Part shown: positions 43,128 to 52,619 of the stretch, one piece after another
How positions within the stretch are numbered: the first letter of the stretch is position 1
How the letters are laid out: every line of letters begins with the position of its first letter
NCBI GenBank assembly: GCA_020621865.1
Contig: JAHRYW010000009.1
Location: 62,001 to 126,000 of the forward strand
From: Betaproteobacteria bacterium
GTDB lineage: Bacteria; Pseudomonadota; Gammaproteobacteria; Burkholderiales; Rhodocyclaceae
Direction of reading: 5' to 3'
Length of the DNA stretch: 64,000 bases
The notes under the pieces: model-generated
The model's database searches: none
The model's input: the letters and a program-made list of their open reading frames with translations, nothing else
What the model was told of the DNA's origin: nothing
Position numbers and translations under genes: made by a program

Positions 43128-44431
43128 GCGTCTTTCTCCTGAGCCTCATTCAAGGGCAAAACGGCTCGTAGTTGCAGGCCGGTGGGTTGCCCGGTTTGCA
43201 GTTCCAATCGTCCTTGCACCATTTCCAGTCGTTCTTCTATTCCCAACAGTCCGCCGCGCCGGGTTTCCCCCGTGCTGGGCAGTCCTTTGCCGTCGTCGTC
43301 GATCTGCAGGTGCAAATTTCCATTCTCCGCATGAATCCTTACGATGCAGTGGCGTGCCTCGCTATGGCGCACGGCGTTGGTCAGGGCTTCCTGAACAACG
43401 CGATACAACACCAATGCCTGTTCCTCTCTCATTGCCGGCAGCCGGGCAGGAATCTCCAATCGGAAATCGATGCCGACTTCCCGCTGCTGCCAACTGGCAA
43501 TCAGTTCGCGCAATGCACCTGCGACTCCCTCGGCATCCATGCCATGAGGGCGTAGTCGCTTGAGCATTACGCGTAGCTGCTCGCCATTGGTCCGCACGTC
43601 GCGCCGCAGTTCCTGAGCGCATTCGACAATCCGTTGGCTGTCGAGCGTGCCGGCATTGCGTTCGAGAAATGCTGCTGTCACACCGATGGCAGTCAGCGTT
43701 TGACCAGTCTCATCATGCAATTCCCTTGCCAAGGTCCGGCGCTCTTCTTCCTGAACCTGGATCAACTGTCTGGCCAGTTGCTTCTGGGCTGCCCGTGATG
43801 TCTTCAGCGCGGAAGCAAGTTGGTCTATGGCCCCGGCTACTTGTTTGAATTCGCGAAGGTCGAATGGTGGCAGGCCGGCATTGGGTTCGCCGTGAGCCAA
43901 GCGTTGCAGGCCAGCTTCGAGCTCGCGCACGGGGGCCAGTGCGCGGTCGGCCGACCACCAAGCGACAAGGAGCGTTGCTCCAGAAAAGAGCAGCAAGGTG
44001 ATGCATAGGCGGACGGTATCGCCAAGGCGTTCTTCGATTTCCGAGCCGGGATTGGGGGCAATATACAAGGTCTGCTGACCGAGTTTGACCTGTTTGACCG
44101 GGCTCGGCAGCGTGGTGATGCCAAGCATGTCGGTGTGCTGGACAAGTGTTGTGTCAGCGGGTGCCGGGCCGTCGGGTTCCTCGACTGAAAGGCGCAAGTG
44201 GCGCAACTGGGCTGCATCGATCAGGGCACGCAGGCGTGACACAGCTTCTTCGGGGGCTTGTTGATGATCCAGATTGCTGACATCGAGCAGGATTTTCGCC
44301 AGCCGCTCCGAGGCAGCAACCTCTGCGTTGATGTCGCTGTGCAGTGAGTAGAGGTTAACGAGCAGCGCCATCAGAAACAGCCCGGCAAGCAGGGCGCCAA
44401 GATAACCGACGAGACGTCTTCTAAGATCCAC
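43124..44431 (-). CDS. Membrane sensor histidine kinase (HisKA_3 type)
   Basis: 435 aa: transmembrane helix 1 (~8-28), a periplasmic domain of about 110 residues, helix 2 (~142-160), HAMP-like linker, the HisKA_3 phosphoacceptor His239 in ARELHDETGQTL, and an HATPase domain with QEALTNAVRHSEA (N-box) and DDDGKGLPS (G-box). It pairs with the overlapping response regulator. The TonB receptor gene is divergent, so control of that gene or of the alcohol dehydrogenases is plausible. The periplasmic location would allow sensing of PQQ, a metal or an alcohol. Confidence 0.92.
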   Translation of the reverse strand: MDLRRRLVGYLGALLAGLFLMALLVNLYSLHSDINAEVAASERLAKILLDVSNLDHQQAPEEAVSRLRALIDAAQLRHLRLSVEEPDGPAPADTTLVQHTDMLGITTLPSPVKQVKLGQQTLYIAPNPGSEIEERLGDTVRLCITLLLFSGATLLVAWWSADRALAPVRELEAGLQRLAHGEPNAGLPPFDLREFKQVAGAIDQLASALKTSRAAQKQLARQLIQVQEEERRTLARELHDETGQTLTAIGVTAAFLERNAGTLDSQRIVECAQELRRDVRTNGEQLRVMLKRLRPHGMDAEGVAGALRELIASWQQREVGIDFRLEIPARLPAMREEQALVLYRVVQEALTNAVRHSEARHCIVRIHAENGNLHLQIDDDGKGLPSTGETRRGGLLGIEERLEMVQGRLELQTGQPTGLQLRAVLPLNEAQEKDA

Positions 44432-44687
44432 GTGAGAGGGATTTGTAGTAAGTGAGAGAGCTTACCGAGCAGTTTTTATACCCGGTTGCGAATCGATTCA
44501 ATCGCGGCCGCCCAGTGCGCTGGTTGACGTGATCGTTGCCATCTTGCCCTCACGGGGGCTTGAATGGCCGATGGTCTGCAGCATTCTTCTGCGGATATCT
44601 GCACGGCGGGAAGATTTCCCGGGATTCCGGGCCGGGATTCCTGGAAAATTGGCGCACCTAATTATTCCCAAGATTTTCGGAGACTAT

Positions 44688-47045
44688 ATGAAGTTGCATT
44701 TTGCTGCGGGGAGCGGGGCCTCGGGCTTCCGTCCGCGTTGGCTGGCGCTGGCGGTAATGGCGGCGTATCAAGGAGTGGGGGCGGAGCCGGCAACTTTGTT
44801 GCCGACGGTCGAGATCATCGGCACGACACCTCTGTATGGTATCGGTTTGCCGCTCGAAAAAGTGCCGGCCAACGTGCAGACGGTCAAAGGCAAGGCTCTG
44901 GAAGAGCAGCGCAGTCTGACCATCGCAGATTTCATGGCGCAGAACATGACTGGCGTGAACGTCAATGAAACCCAGAACAATCCGTTTCAGCCTAATGTGA
45001 ATTTCCGCGGTTTTACCGCTTCACCCTTGCTCGGTACTCCGCAGGGCCTGTCCGTGTATCAGGATGGCGTGCGTATCAATGAGCCGTTTGGCGACGTAGT
45101 CAGTTGGGACCTGATTCCGATGAACGCGCTGGCCAACATGTCGCTGATGCCGGGTTCCAATCCGATGTTCGGCCTCAATACGCTGGGCGGCGCCATATCA
45201 ATGCAGACCAAGCGCGGCTATACGCACCGTGGCGGCGCCGTGGAATTTTCCGGCGGCTCCTGGGGGCGTTACAACGCCCAGGCCGAATATGGTGGTGTAG
45301 CGGCCAACGGCGTGGACTACTTTTTCGCCGGCAATTATTTCGACGAAAATGGTTGGCGCGATGCCTCGCCCTCCGAGGTGCGCCAGATGTTCGGTCAGCT
45401 GGGCTGGCGGAACGAGGCTACCGACCTCAGTCTGACTATGTCGCTGGCCGATAACAACTTGATCGGTAACGGGTTAGTGCAAAAGGAATTTCTGAGCGCA
45501 CAGGGTTGGGATGCGATCAATACCAAGCCGGATCAGACGGCTAACAAGATGGCTTTCCTCAATTTCAATGGCAGCCACTGGTTCAATGATGCCACCATGC
45601 TCAGCGTCAATGCCTACTATCGCAATGCGCGTACCCGAACCCTGAATGGTGATGTCAACGATGACGTGGATGATGCTGACTTCAATGCTGACTGCGCAAG
45701 TGCCGTGGACCCGGAGTCGGGTTGCGGCGGCGCGCTAAATCGCAGCAAGTCGAGACGCATCGGCTATGGCATTACCGGACAGCTCAATTTCAATCAGGAC
45801 TTGCTGGGGCACAAGAACCTGTTTATCACCGGTATTGGCTATGATCGCAGCCGGACCGATTTTGAACAGTCCACGGAGTTCGGCAACATCAACGCCAGTC
45901 GCGGTGTTGACGGTGCCGGTATTTTCAGCGATGAGGCCGAAGTTGGGCTGCGCGGTGTCAACCGGACCTGGAGCCTGTTTGCGACCGATACCTTTTCGTT
46001 CAACGATGTCTATCACCTGACCTTGTCGGGTCGCTTCAACCACACCCGGGTGGAGAACCGCGATCGGCTGATCCCGGACGCCAGCAATCCCGAATCGCTG
46101 ACTGGCAACCATAGTTTCAACCGCTTCAATCCTTCCATCGGCCTGGCGATTACGCCGACCAAAACGCTGTCGTTCTATGGCAGCTATAACGAAGGCAGCC
46201 GTGCGCCGACCGCCATTGAACTGGGCTGCGCCAATCCGGACCAGCCTTGCAAACTGCCCAATGCCATGGCTGGTGACCCGCCGCTCGATATGGTGGTCTC
46301 CAAGACCTTTGAGGGTGGTGTACGTGGCAAGATATTGAACGGAATTGGCTATAGCGCCAGCCTGTATCGAACGGAGAACACCAACGACATTCAGTTCATT
46401 GCTGCCAATTCCAGCGGCGCGGGGTACTTCGACAACGTCGGTAAGACCCGTCGCCTTGGCTTTGATCTGGGGTTGAATGGCGAAATTGGCAAGTTCCGCT
46501 GGTATGCCGGCTACAGCTATGTCAAGGCTACTTACCAAAGCCGATTCGATCTGGTGTCGGAAGTTAACTCCTCCAGAGAGGTGATCGGCGTTGATCCCGA
46601 TGGAGAGGACATTGAGGTAATTCACGTCGGCAAGGGCGACAGCATCCCTGGCATCCCGCGTCATCAGTTGAAGTTGCGCGGCGAGTGGGAGGCGCTCCCG
46701 CGGTGGACGATCGGTGCCAACGTCGTTGCCTTCTCCAGCCAGTATTCCCACGGCAATGAAAATAACGACCATCAGGGTGAGGGGGCCAAGGTGCGCGGCT
46801 TTGCCGTCGTCAACCTGGATACCCGTTATAACTTCGGCAATACCGGTTGGCAGGTGTTTGCCAAGGTCAATAACCTGTTTGACAAGAGGTATTACACCGG
46901 GGGAATGTTGGGTGAGACCTTCTTCACCGCTAACGGTGCCTTTATGGCGGGCAACGATGATTTCTCCGCGCTGGTGGCGCCGGGGGCTCCCCGTGCGGCA
47001 TGGGTCGGTGTGCGCTACGAATTCGGCAAACCGGCCGGACGTTAA
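44688..47045 (+). CDS. TonB-dependent outer-membrane receptor
   Basis: 785 aa: signal peptide (to GVGAEP), plug domain (LPTVEIIGTTPLYGIGLPLE through GLSVYQDGVRINEPFGDVVSWDLIP), and a 22-strand-type barrel ending with an aromatic-rich terminal strand (WVGVRYEFGKPAGR). The ATG 44688 has a GGAG ribosome binding site; the frame opens earlier but without one. Sitting between a two-component system and a PQQ dehydrogenase, it could import PQQ (PqqU-like) or a lanthanide chelate (LutH-like). Substrate cannot be read from sequence. Strong terminator follows. Confidence 0.9.
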   Translation: MKLHFAAGSGASGFRPRWLALAVMAAYQGVGAEPATLLPTVEIIGTTPLYGIGLPLEKVPANVQTVKGKALEEQRSLTIADFMAQNMTGVNVNETQNNPFQPNVNFRGFTASPLLGTPQGLSVYQDGVRINEPFGDVVSWDLIPMNALANMSLMPGSNPMFGLNTLGGAISMQTKRGYTHRGGAVEFSGGSWGRYNAQAEYGGVAANGVDYFFAGNYFDENGWRDASPSEVRQMFGQLGWRNEATDLSLTMSLADNNLIGNGLVQKEFLSAQGWDAINTKPDQTANKMAFLNFNGSHWFNDATMLSVNAYYRNARTRTLNGDVNDDVDDADFNADCASAVDPESGCGGALNRSKSRRIGYGITGQLNFNQDLLGHKNLFITGIGYDRSRTDFEQSTEFGNINASRGVDGAGIFSDEAEVGLRGVNRTWSLFATDTFSFNDVYHLTLSGRFNHTRVENRDRLIPDASNPESLTGNHSFNRFNPSIGLAITPTKTLSFYGSYNEGSRAPTAIELGCANPDQPCKLPNAMAGDPPLDMVVSKTFEGGVRGKILNGIGYSASLYRTENTNDIQFIAANSSGAGYFDNVGKTRRLGFDLGLNGEIGKFRWYAGYSYVKATYQSRFDLVSEVNSSREVIGVDPDGEDIEVIHVGKGDSIPGIPRHQLKLRGEWEALPRWTIGANVVAFSSQYSHGNENNDHQGEGAKVRGFAVVNLDTRYNFGNTGWQVFAKVNNLFDKRYYTGGMLGETFFTANGAFMAGNDDFSALVAPGAPRAAWVGVRYEFGKPAGR

Positions 47046-47081
47046 GCTTATTGGAAACATTCCCTGGTTTCCTGTCTCCAG

Positions 47082-47106
47082 CGCCCTCTTCGGAGGGCGT
47101 TTTTTT
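47082..47106 (+). terminator. Intrinsic terminator of the TonB receptor gene
   Basis: CGCCCTC-TTCG-GAGGGCG followed by seven T, 37 bp after the stop. Confidence 0.92.
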
Positions 47107-47395
47107 GTCTTGGCTCCTGGGTTGGATGGCAGTGCTGCGGTAGTTGTCCATCTCCGGTGTCAGAAAAGAGGTGGCCGCGGGGCTATGCCCCGCCGTTTCC
47201 GGGGGGGGGGCTCCCGGAGTCCCTTTAAGGGGGCAATTTGCCCGATCCCATCGGGAAGAATTCCGCGTTTGTCGGGGTGTTGCTCCCGAGACCGAGTGGT
47301 GTAGCGTTCCTATACTGGCCTGACCTGTCGAGACGGATGGGGAGGCCCGGTGTTCGGGCACGTAGCGACACCAATTCTTAGGAGACGAAAGAACA
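47107..47395. other. Leader/promoter region of the PQQ dehydrogenase gene
   Basis: About 290 bp without a gene. It contains a hairpin GCGGGG-CTAT-GCCCCGC (near 47177-47193), a G10 homopolymer (47201-47210), a CCCTTTAAGGG palindrome (47221-47231), a TATACT -10-like box (47311) and an AGGAG ribosome binding site before 47396. No sigma-54 element found. Confidence 0.55.
47201..47210 (+). repeat. G10 homopolymer tract
   Basis: Ten consecutive G about 185 bp upstream of the PQQ dehydrogenase start. Tracts of this length are prone to slippage. It could also be a sequence-assembly weak point. Confidence 0.6.
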
Positions 47396-49267
47396 ATGCA
47401 TTCAATCCGGTTCAATTCCCGTCAGACCATTATTGCCGCCCTGGTGGCAGCGACCTTCTGCGGCTCGGCTGTTGCCGCCGGGGCCAAGGTGTCCTGGGAA
47501 GACATCGTCAATGACGACAAGACGACTGGCGATGTGCTGACCTACGGTCTGGGCATGAAAGCCCAGCGCCACAGCCCGCTGACCAAGCTCACCACGGCCA
47601 ATGTGGCGAATCTGGTGCCGGCCTGGAGCTTCTCCTTCGGTGGCGAAAAGCAGCGCGGCCAGGAGGGGCAGGCGCTGGTTCATGATGGCGTGATCTACGC
47701 GACCAGTTCCTATTCGCGGATTTTTGCCATCGATGCCCGCACCGGCAAGCGTCTGTGGGAGTACCAGCATCGCCTGCCGGAGGATATCCGCCCGTGCTGC
47801 GACGTGGTCAATCGCGGTCCGGCCATTTATGGCGACAAGATCTATTTCGGCACGCTGGATGCCGGCATGGTCGCGCTGAACAAGGATACCGGCAAGGTCG
47901 TCTGGTCGAAGAAGTGGGGTGACCACAAGATCGGCTACACGATGACCGGCGCCCCGTTCATCGTCAAGGATCAGAAGTCCGGCCGCGTGCTGCTGGTGCA
48001 TGGTTCGTCGGGTGACGAGTTCGGCGTCGTCGGCTACCTGTTTGCCCGCGATCCGGAAACAGGAGAAGAAGTCTGGGCCCGGCCGATGGTTGAAGGTCAC
48101 ATGGGGCGCCTGAACGGCAAGGAGAGTACGCCGACCGGCGATGCCAAGGCGCCGAGCTGGCCGGATGGCCCGGACGGCAAGAAGGTTGATGCCTGGAACC
48201 ATGGTGGCGGTGCGCCGTGGCAGACCGCCAGCTATGATGTCGACAGAAACATGGTCGTAATCGGTACCGGCAACCCGGCGCCGTGGAATACCTGGCACCG
48301 GACCAAGGAAGGCGATGATCCGCGCAACTGGGACAGCCTGTTCACCTCCGGTCAGGCCTATGTCGATGCCAGCACTGGCGAGTTGAAGGGTTTCTTCCAG
48401 CACACGCCGAACGATGCCTGGGACTTCTCCGGCAACAACTCGGTCGTCCTCTTCGAGTACAAGGATCCGAAGACCGGCAAACTGGTCAAGGCCTCCGCCC
48501 ACGCCGACCGCAATGGCTTCTTCTTCGTGACCGACCGCGAGAAGCTGGCCTCCGGCGCCGGTTATCCGAACAAGCCGACTTCGCTGATCGGTGCCTGGCC
48601 GTTCGTTGACGGCATCACCTGGGCCAAGAGCTGGAACCTGCAGACCGGCAAGCCGAATATCGTCGAAGGGCAGCATCCTCCGAAGCCGAAGGAAGGCGCC
48701 GACAAGGGTGAATCGATCTTCGTTTCGCCGCCTTTCCTAGGTGGTACCAACTGGATGCCGATGTCGTATAGCCCGGTGACCGAGCTGTTCTACATCCCAG
48801 CCAACCATTGGGCGATGGACTACTGGACCGAAAAGTTGACCTACAAGGCAGGTTCCGCCTACCTGGGCCAGGGCTTCCGCATCAAGAAGTTGTTCGATGA
48901 CCACGTCGGCACGCTGCGCGCCATCGATCCGAAATCCGGCAAGATCGTCTGGGAGCACAAGGAGAAATTCCCGCTCTGGGCCGGTACGCTGACCACCGCC
49001 GGCGGCCTGTTGTTCACCGGCACTTCGGATGGTTACGTCAAGGCTTTCGATGCCAAGAACGGCAAGGAGCTGTGGAAGTTCCAGACTGGTTCGGGCGTTG
49101 TTTCGGTGCCGGTGACCTGGGAAATGGATGGCGAACAGTACGTCGGCATCCAGTCCGGTTACGGCGGTGCCGTGCCTTTGTGGGGTGGGGATATGGCCGA
49201 TCTGACCAAGCAGGTGACCCAGGGGTCGTCGATGTGGGTCTTCAGGCTGCCGAAGATGGCTAAGTAG
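47396..49267 (+). CDS. PQQ-dependent alcohol dehydrogenase, calcium type (ExaA/PedE-like)
   Basis: 623-aa periplasmic quinoprotein: signal peptide to SAVAAGA, then an eight-bladed propeller. The vicinal disulfide is Cys134-Cys135 in RPCCDVV; metal ligands are Glu208 and Asn293; catalytic Asp343 is in AWDFSGNN. Two residues on is Ser345, i.e. D-x-S, the pattern of calcium enzymes, in contrast to the D-x-D enzyme at 50474. It oxidises alcohols to aldehydes or acids with transfer of electrons to cytochrome c. No heme domain. AGGAG ribosome binding site; no sigma-54 promoter seen upstream. Confidence 0.93.
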   Translation: MHSIRFNSRQTIIAALVAATFCGSAVAAGAKVSWEDIVNDDKTTGDVLTYGLGMKAQRHSPLTKLTTANVANLVPAWSFSFGGEKQRGQEGQALVHDGVIYATSSYSRIFAIDARTGKRLWEYQHRLPEDIRPCCDVVNRGPAIYGDKIYFGTLDAGMVALNKDTGKVVWSKKWGDHKIGYTMTGAPFIVKDQKSGRVLLVHGSSGDEFGVVGYLFARDPETGEEVWARPMVEGHMGRLNGKESTPTGDAKAPSWPDGPDGKKVDAWNHGGGAPWQTASYDVDRNMVVIGTGNPAPWNTWHRTKEGDDPRNWDSLFTSGQAYVDASTGELKGFFQHTPNDAWDFSGNNSVVLFEYKDPKTGKLVKASAHADRNGFFFVTDREKLASGAGYPNKPTSLIGAWPFVDGITWAKSWNLQTGKPNIVEGQHPPKPKEGADKGESIFVSPPFLGGTNWMPMSYSPVTELFYIPANHWAMDYWTEKLTYKAGSAYLGQGFRIKKLFDDHVGTLRAIDPKSGKIVWEHKEKFPLWAGTLTTAGGLLFTGTSDGYVKAFDAKNGKELWKFQTGSGVVSVPVTWEMDGEQYVGIQSGYGGAVPLWGGDMADLTKQVTQGSSMWVFRLPKMAK

Positions 49268-49320
49268 TCAGTCTCGTGGCGTGGCGACCACGGTTGCCAC
49301 GCCATTTATTGCTGGAGATG

Positions 49321-49893
49321 ATGAGCTTGACGAGAAATTTCATTTTTGCCCTTTTTTTGCTGCCGACCGTAGCATTTGCTGCGGAACCGGGCGAACCGCT
49401 GGTCATCAACGGTTGCGGCATCTGGCCGCACGCCCGTTGCCCGGGAGCAGACCTGCGCCATGCCGACCTACGCGGCAAAAACCTGGCCGGCGCGGACTTT
49501 ACCGGCGCCAATCTGGCACGTGCCGATTTGCGCGACGCCAATTTGGCTGGGGCGATATTTGACGGTGCTGACCTGACGGCGGTCCGCCTGAACAAGGCAC
49601 AGGCGGCAACTGCAACTTTCCGGGGGGCCAAAATGATCGGCGCCGATCTGGAGTTTGCCCGGCTGTTCCGTGCCGACTTGACCGGGGCCGACTTGACGGC
49701 CGCCAATCTGGAGGCAGTGCGTGCCAATTTTTCCTGGTTCAAGGAAGCTCGCATGGTCAATGCCAATCTCCAGGAAACCAAATTCTTCACGGTGAATTTC
49801 AAGGGGGCAGATTTGACGGGCTCATTCCGCAAATACACCGTTTTCGCCGACAGCTTCTACGAAGGCTGTACGGCATGCCCGAGCGACGAATGA
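49321..49893 (+). CDS. Exported pentapeptide-repeat protein
   Basis: 190 aa. Signal peptide (LTRNFIFALFLLPTVAFAAE) and then A-D/N-L-x-x repeats (ADLRHADLRGKNLAGADFTG and onward to ~residue 175) forming a right-handed beta-helix. Cys pairs near both ends (NGCGIWPHARC, EGCTAC) suggest disulfides in the periplasm. Residues 6-19, the hydrophobic core of the signal peptide, are encoded by a reverse-oriented repeat element. ATG 49321 is preferred over 49318, which abuts the ribosome binding site. The stop overlaps the cytochrome gene. Similar proteins occur beside PQQ dehydrogenases, role unknown. Confidence 0.85.
   Translation: MSLTRNFIFALFLLPTVAFAAEPGEPLVINGCGIWPHARCPGADLRHADLRGKNLAGADFTGANLARADLRDANLAGAIFDGADLTAVRLNKAQAATATFRGAKMIGADLEFARLFRADLTGADLTAANLEAVRANFSWFKEARMVNANLQETKFFTVNFKGADLTGSFRKYTVFADSFYEGCTACPSDE
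49335..49377 (-). repeat. Dispersed GCTACGGT element, copy j (signal peptide of pentapeptide protein)
   Basis: The reverse complement reads AAATGCTACGGTCGGCAGC, A7, GGGCAAAAATGAAATTT. It is antisense to the host gene and encodes the signal-peptide core N-F-I-F-A-L-F-L-L-P-T-V-A-F. Confidence 0.78.
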
Positions 49894-50360
49894 GAAACAT
49901 GCTGATGCGCAATCTGATCCTGGCGGCGCTGATTGCGGGAAAAGCCGCAATAGCCGACGAAGTTGCCAATCACCCGGAGGTCGATTTTTCCAGCTTGCCC
50001 AGGCTTGGCTCAAACTGGCTGGCGACCAATCCATATCGCGGCAATACCGATGCGATCAGGGTCGGGCAACTTACTTATGGTCAGACTTGTGCGCGCTGCC
50101 ACGGCGCGGATGCCAGCACCAACGCCGCGCCGGCGCCGGATCTGAGAAGACTCAATGCATTTTGCCGCCGTGTTGAAGATGCGGAATTGAAGGCCGCCTG
50201 CATGCGCGACAACGATGACTATTTTTCCAAGACCGTTCGCCAGGGGAAAACGATCGTTGGTGTGGTGCATATGCCGGCCTGGGAACCGGTGTTGTCACAG
50301 GAGTTGATTTGGGCCGTGCAGAGCTTTATCGAATCCCGGGTTGAGGTGTCCAAGCGATGA
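49890..50360 (+). CDS. PedF-like cytochrome c
   Basis: 156 aa: signal peptide (NLILAALIAGKAAIADE), heme motif CARCHGAD, Met ligand in VVHMPAWEPVLSQELIW. NPYRGNTDAIRVGQLTYGQT matches the pattern NPYRKDKTAIRIGSSAYNQN of the cytochrome at 38795, so the two are paralogues. An extra loop with two more Cys (NAFCRR, AACMRD) may form a disulfide. Start 49890 overlaps the preceding stop (ATGA). Likely electron acceptor of the dehydrogenase encoded upstream. Confidence 0.86.
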   Translation: MRNMLMRNLILAALIAGKAAIADEVANHPEVDFSSLPRLGSNWLATNPYRGNTDAIRVGQLTYGQTCARCHGADASTNAAPAPDLRRLNAFCRRVEDAELKAACMRDNDDYFSKTVRQGKTIVGVVHMPAWEPVLSQELIWAVQSFIESRVEVSKR

Positions 50361-50380
50361 GCGTTTGCTGGCAAGGCCGG

Positions 50381-50417
50381 CAAAAAAAACGGCACGAACG
50401 CGCTAACGTTCGTGCCG
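50381..50417 (-). terminator. Intrinsic terminator of the lanthanide-type dehydrogenase gene
   Basis: Stem CGGCACGAACG/CGTTCGTGCCG with a 6-nt loop; on the minus strand it is followed by eight T. Lies ~55 nt after the stop. Confidence 0.9.
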
Positions 50418-50473
50418 CCCGACCTGCCAGACAACCCTATCATGTTGCCTGGTGGTCTCTTGCTAAAGCAAGA

Positions 50474-52261
50474 TTACTTGGCCTTGTGCAGCTTGAAGAC
50501 CCAAACGGAACCGCCCTGTTCGAGGTAGTTCACGCGCTTGGCGACGTCGCCGCCCCACAGCGGAACAGCACCGCCCCAGCCAGCCGCTACGGCAATCATC
50601 TGCTCGCCATCCTGTTCCCAGGTGACCGGAGGAGCAACGATGCCGGTACCGACGTTGAAGGACCAGAGTTCCTTGCCGGTCTTGGCGTCAACACCCTTCA
50701 GGAAGCCTTCCGGGGTACCGTAGAACACCAGGCCACCAGCGGTGGTCAGGACGCCGCCCCACAGCGGAGCGTAGTTCTTGTTTTCCCAGACGATCTTGCC
50801 GGTGGCCGGATCAACAGCGCGCATGGCGCCGATGTAGTCGTCATGCAGAGCCTTGATGGTGAAGCCGGCGCCCAGATAGGCAGCACCCTTCTTGTAGGAA
50901 ACCGGTTCATTCCAGATGTCCATGCCCCATTCGTTGGACGGGACGTAGAACAGGTTGGTCTGCGGGCTGTAGGCCATCTGCATCTGGTTCTTGCCGCCGA
51001 GGAAGGACGGAGCGGCGAAGACGGAAGCACCCTTCTTGCCGTCAGCGCCGGCAGCCGGGTCACCCGGGTAGTTTTCCATGTTGTACATCGGACGGCCGGT
51101 GTTCAGGTCAAAGCCCTTGGCCCAGGAAATCTGCTTGACGAACGGGAAGGCGTTCAGCAGCTTGCCGTTGGTACGGTCATTGACGAAGAAGAAACCGTTA
51201 CGGTCGGCCTTGCCGCCAGCCTTGACGATCTTGCCGGTCTTCGGATCCTTGAAATCGAAGGAAACGAATTCGTTGACGCCGTCAAAGTCCCAGCCATCGT
51301 GCGGGGTGCCTTGGAAGTGCCAAACGATCTTGCCGGTGTCGGCGTCGATAGCGACGGTGGAGCAGGAGAACAGGTTGTCGCCCGGACGGTTGTGGCTGTT
51401 CCACGGAGCCGGGTTGCCGGTGCCGGCGAAGATCAGGTTGGTTTCCGGATCGTAGGTAGCGCCGTTCCAGGTGGCAGCGCCGCCGGTCTTCCACAGGTCA
51501 CCGGTCCAGGTGGCGTTGGTGGTGCCGGAGATGCCGTTGTCCATCTTGTTGCCGGAAGCGTCAAACTTGTAGCCCATGTGACCTTCAACGGTCGGACGGG
51601 TCCACAGCAGCTTGCCGGTCATCGGATCGCGGGCGTCGATGCGGCCGACGACACCGAATTCACCACCGGAAACGCCGGTGATCAGCTTGCCGTTGGCGAT
51701 GATCGGAGCAGCGGAGGCAGAGTAGCCAGCGGCGTAGTCTTCCAGCTTTTCCTTCCAGACAACCTTGCCGGAGTCCTGGTCGAGAGCGACCAGTTGAGCA
51801 TCCAGGGTTGCGAAGATGACCAGGTTGCCGTACAGGGCGGCACCGCGGTTGATCACGTCACAGCACGGCATGATGCCGTCCGGCAGACGGTGCTCGTACT
51901 TCCACAGCTTCTTGCCGGTCTTGGCATCAACAGCGAACAGGCGGCTGTAGGAAGCGGTGACGAACATCTTGCCGTTGGCGATCACCGGCTGGGATTCTTG
52001 ACCACGTTGCTTTTCGCCGCCGAAGGACATCGACCAGGCCGGAACCAGGTTTGCGACGGTCTTGGTATTGATTTGGGTGGCCGGGCTGAAGCGCTGACCC
52101 TGGGTGCCGAGACCGAAGCTCACGACGTCGTTCGTGGTCTTGGCATCGTTCAGGATATCAGCCTTGGTGACTTCCGCCATTGCCGGGCTGCCAACAAATG
52201 CCATGGCGGCCATAACTGCGACTGCGAGCGTGCTGCGCTTGAGCAGGGATTGTTTCTGCAT
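50474..52261 (-). CDS. PQQ-dependent alcohol dehydrogenase, lanthanide type (ExaF/PedH-like)
   Basis: 595-aa periplasmic quinoprotein. Signal peptide to SPAMAEV; vicinal disulfide Cys133-Cys134 in MPCCDVI; metal ligands Glu201 and Asn283; catalytic Asp325 followed by Asp327 in GWDFDGVN. The second Asp (D-x-D) marks lanthanide-dependent enzymes such as XoxF, ExaF and PedH. GGAG ribosome binding site at 52261. Convergent with the pentapeptide-cytochrome pair and divergent from the SoxYZ-like operon; a near-perfect sigma-54 promoter lies upstream. In Pseudomonas putida the PedE/PedH pair is switched by lanthanides, and a similar switch is plausible here. Confidence 0.93.
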   Translation of the reverse strand: MQKQSLLKRSTLAVAVMAAMAFVGSPAMAEVTKADILNDAKTTNDVVSFGLGTQGQRFSPATQINTKTVANLVPAWSMSFGGEKQRGQESQPVIANGKMFVTASYSRLFAVDAKTGKKLWKYEHRLPDGIMPCCDVINRGAALYGNLVIFATLDAQLVALDQDSGKVVWKEKLEDYAAGYSASAAPIIANGKLITGVSGGEFGVVGRIDARDPMTGKLLWTRPTVEGHMGYKFDASGNKMDNGISGTTNATWTGDLWKTGGAATWNGATYDPETNLIFAGTGNPAPWNSHNRPGDNLFSCSTVAIDADTGKIVWHFQGTPHDGWDFDGVNEFVSFDFKDPKTGKIVKAGGKADRNGFFFVNDRTNGKLLNAFPFVKQISWAKGFDLNTGRPMYNMENYPGDPAAGADGKKGASVFAAPSFLGGKNQMQMAYSPQTNLFYVPSNEWGMDIWNEPVSYKKGAAYLGAGFTIKALHDDYIGAMRAVDPATGKIVWENKNYAPLWGGVLTTAGGLVFYGTPEGFLKGVDAKTGKELWSFNVGTGIVAPPVTWEQDGEQMIAVAAGWGGAVPLWGGDVAKRVNYLEQGGSVWVFKLHKAK

Positions 52262-52391
52262 GGATTGTCTCCTTGGTTTCCAATGGTTCCAACCCGCATG
52301 GCGTACTGACTTAGCGAACCTCGGGTTGGAATGACATGCCTGCGAGCCGCCTTCCATTCCCTGAATCGGCCCGCTGACAGGGTCTCCTTTC

Positions 52392-52407
52392 CGCAAGAGG
52401 TGTGCCA
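52392..52407 (-). promoter_or_regulatory. Sigma-54 promoter of the lanthanide-type dehydrogenase
   Basis: The minus strand reads TGGCAC-ACCTC-TTGCG with GG-N10-GC spacing. Predicted start near 52380, giving a ~120-nt leader. Confidence 0.87.
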
Positions 52408-52517
52408 AGTCCTCCGATGGGCGCCGGTTTGGCGCGTTGGCGCTGGGGCGATCCTTCCTGTACGTGGCTTGGCGGGGTGTCGGCGCGTTTCCCTTGTGGC
52501 GGGAGGCTAACGCTCGT

Positions 52518-52545
52518 TTGTTTCAATTGTTACCAGTTGTTTCAA
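52518..52545. promoter_or_regulatory. Tandem TTGTTTCAA repeats, candidate activator sites
   Basis: TTGTTTCAA occurs at 52518-52526 and 52537-52545, 19 bp apart, between two divergent sigma-54 promoters (about 75-100 bp from one and 110-140 bp from the other), the usual distance for an enhancer-binding protein. Confidence 0.5.
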
Positions 52546-52619
52546 AGTTGCACACGCAATGCTGCTCGCTGTTGCTTCGTTTGTGCTCCGATTGCTCGGT
52601 GGAATGCGGTTTTCGCCTT

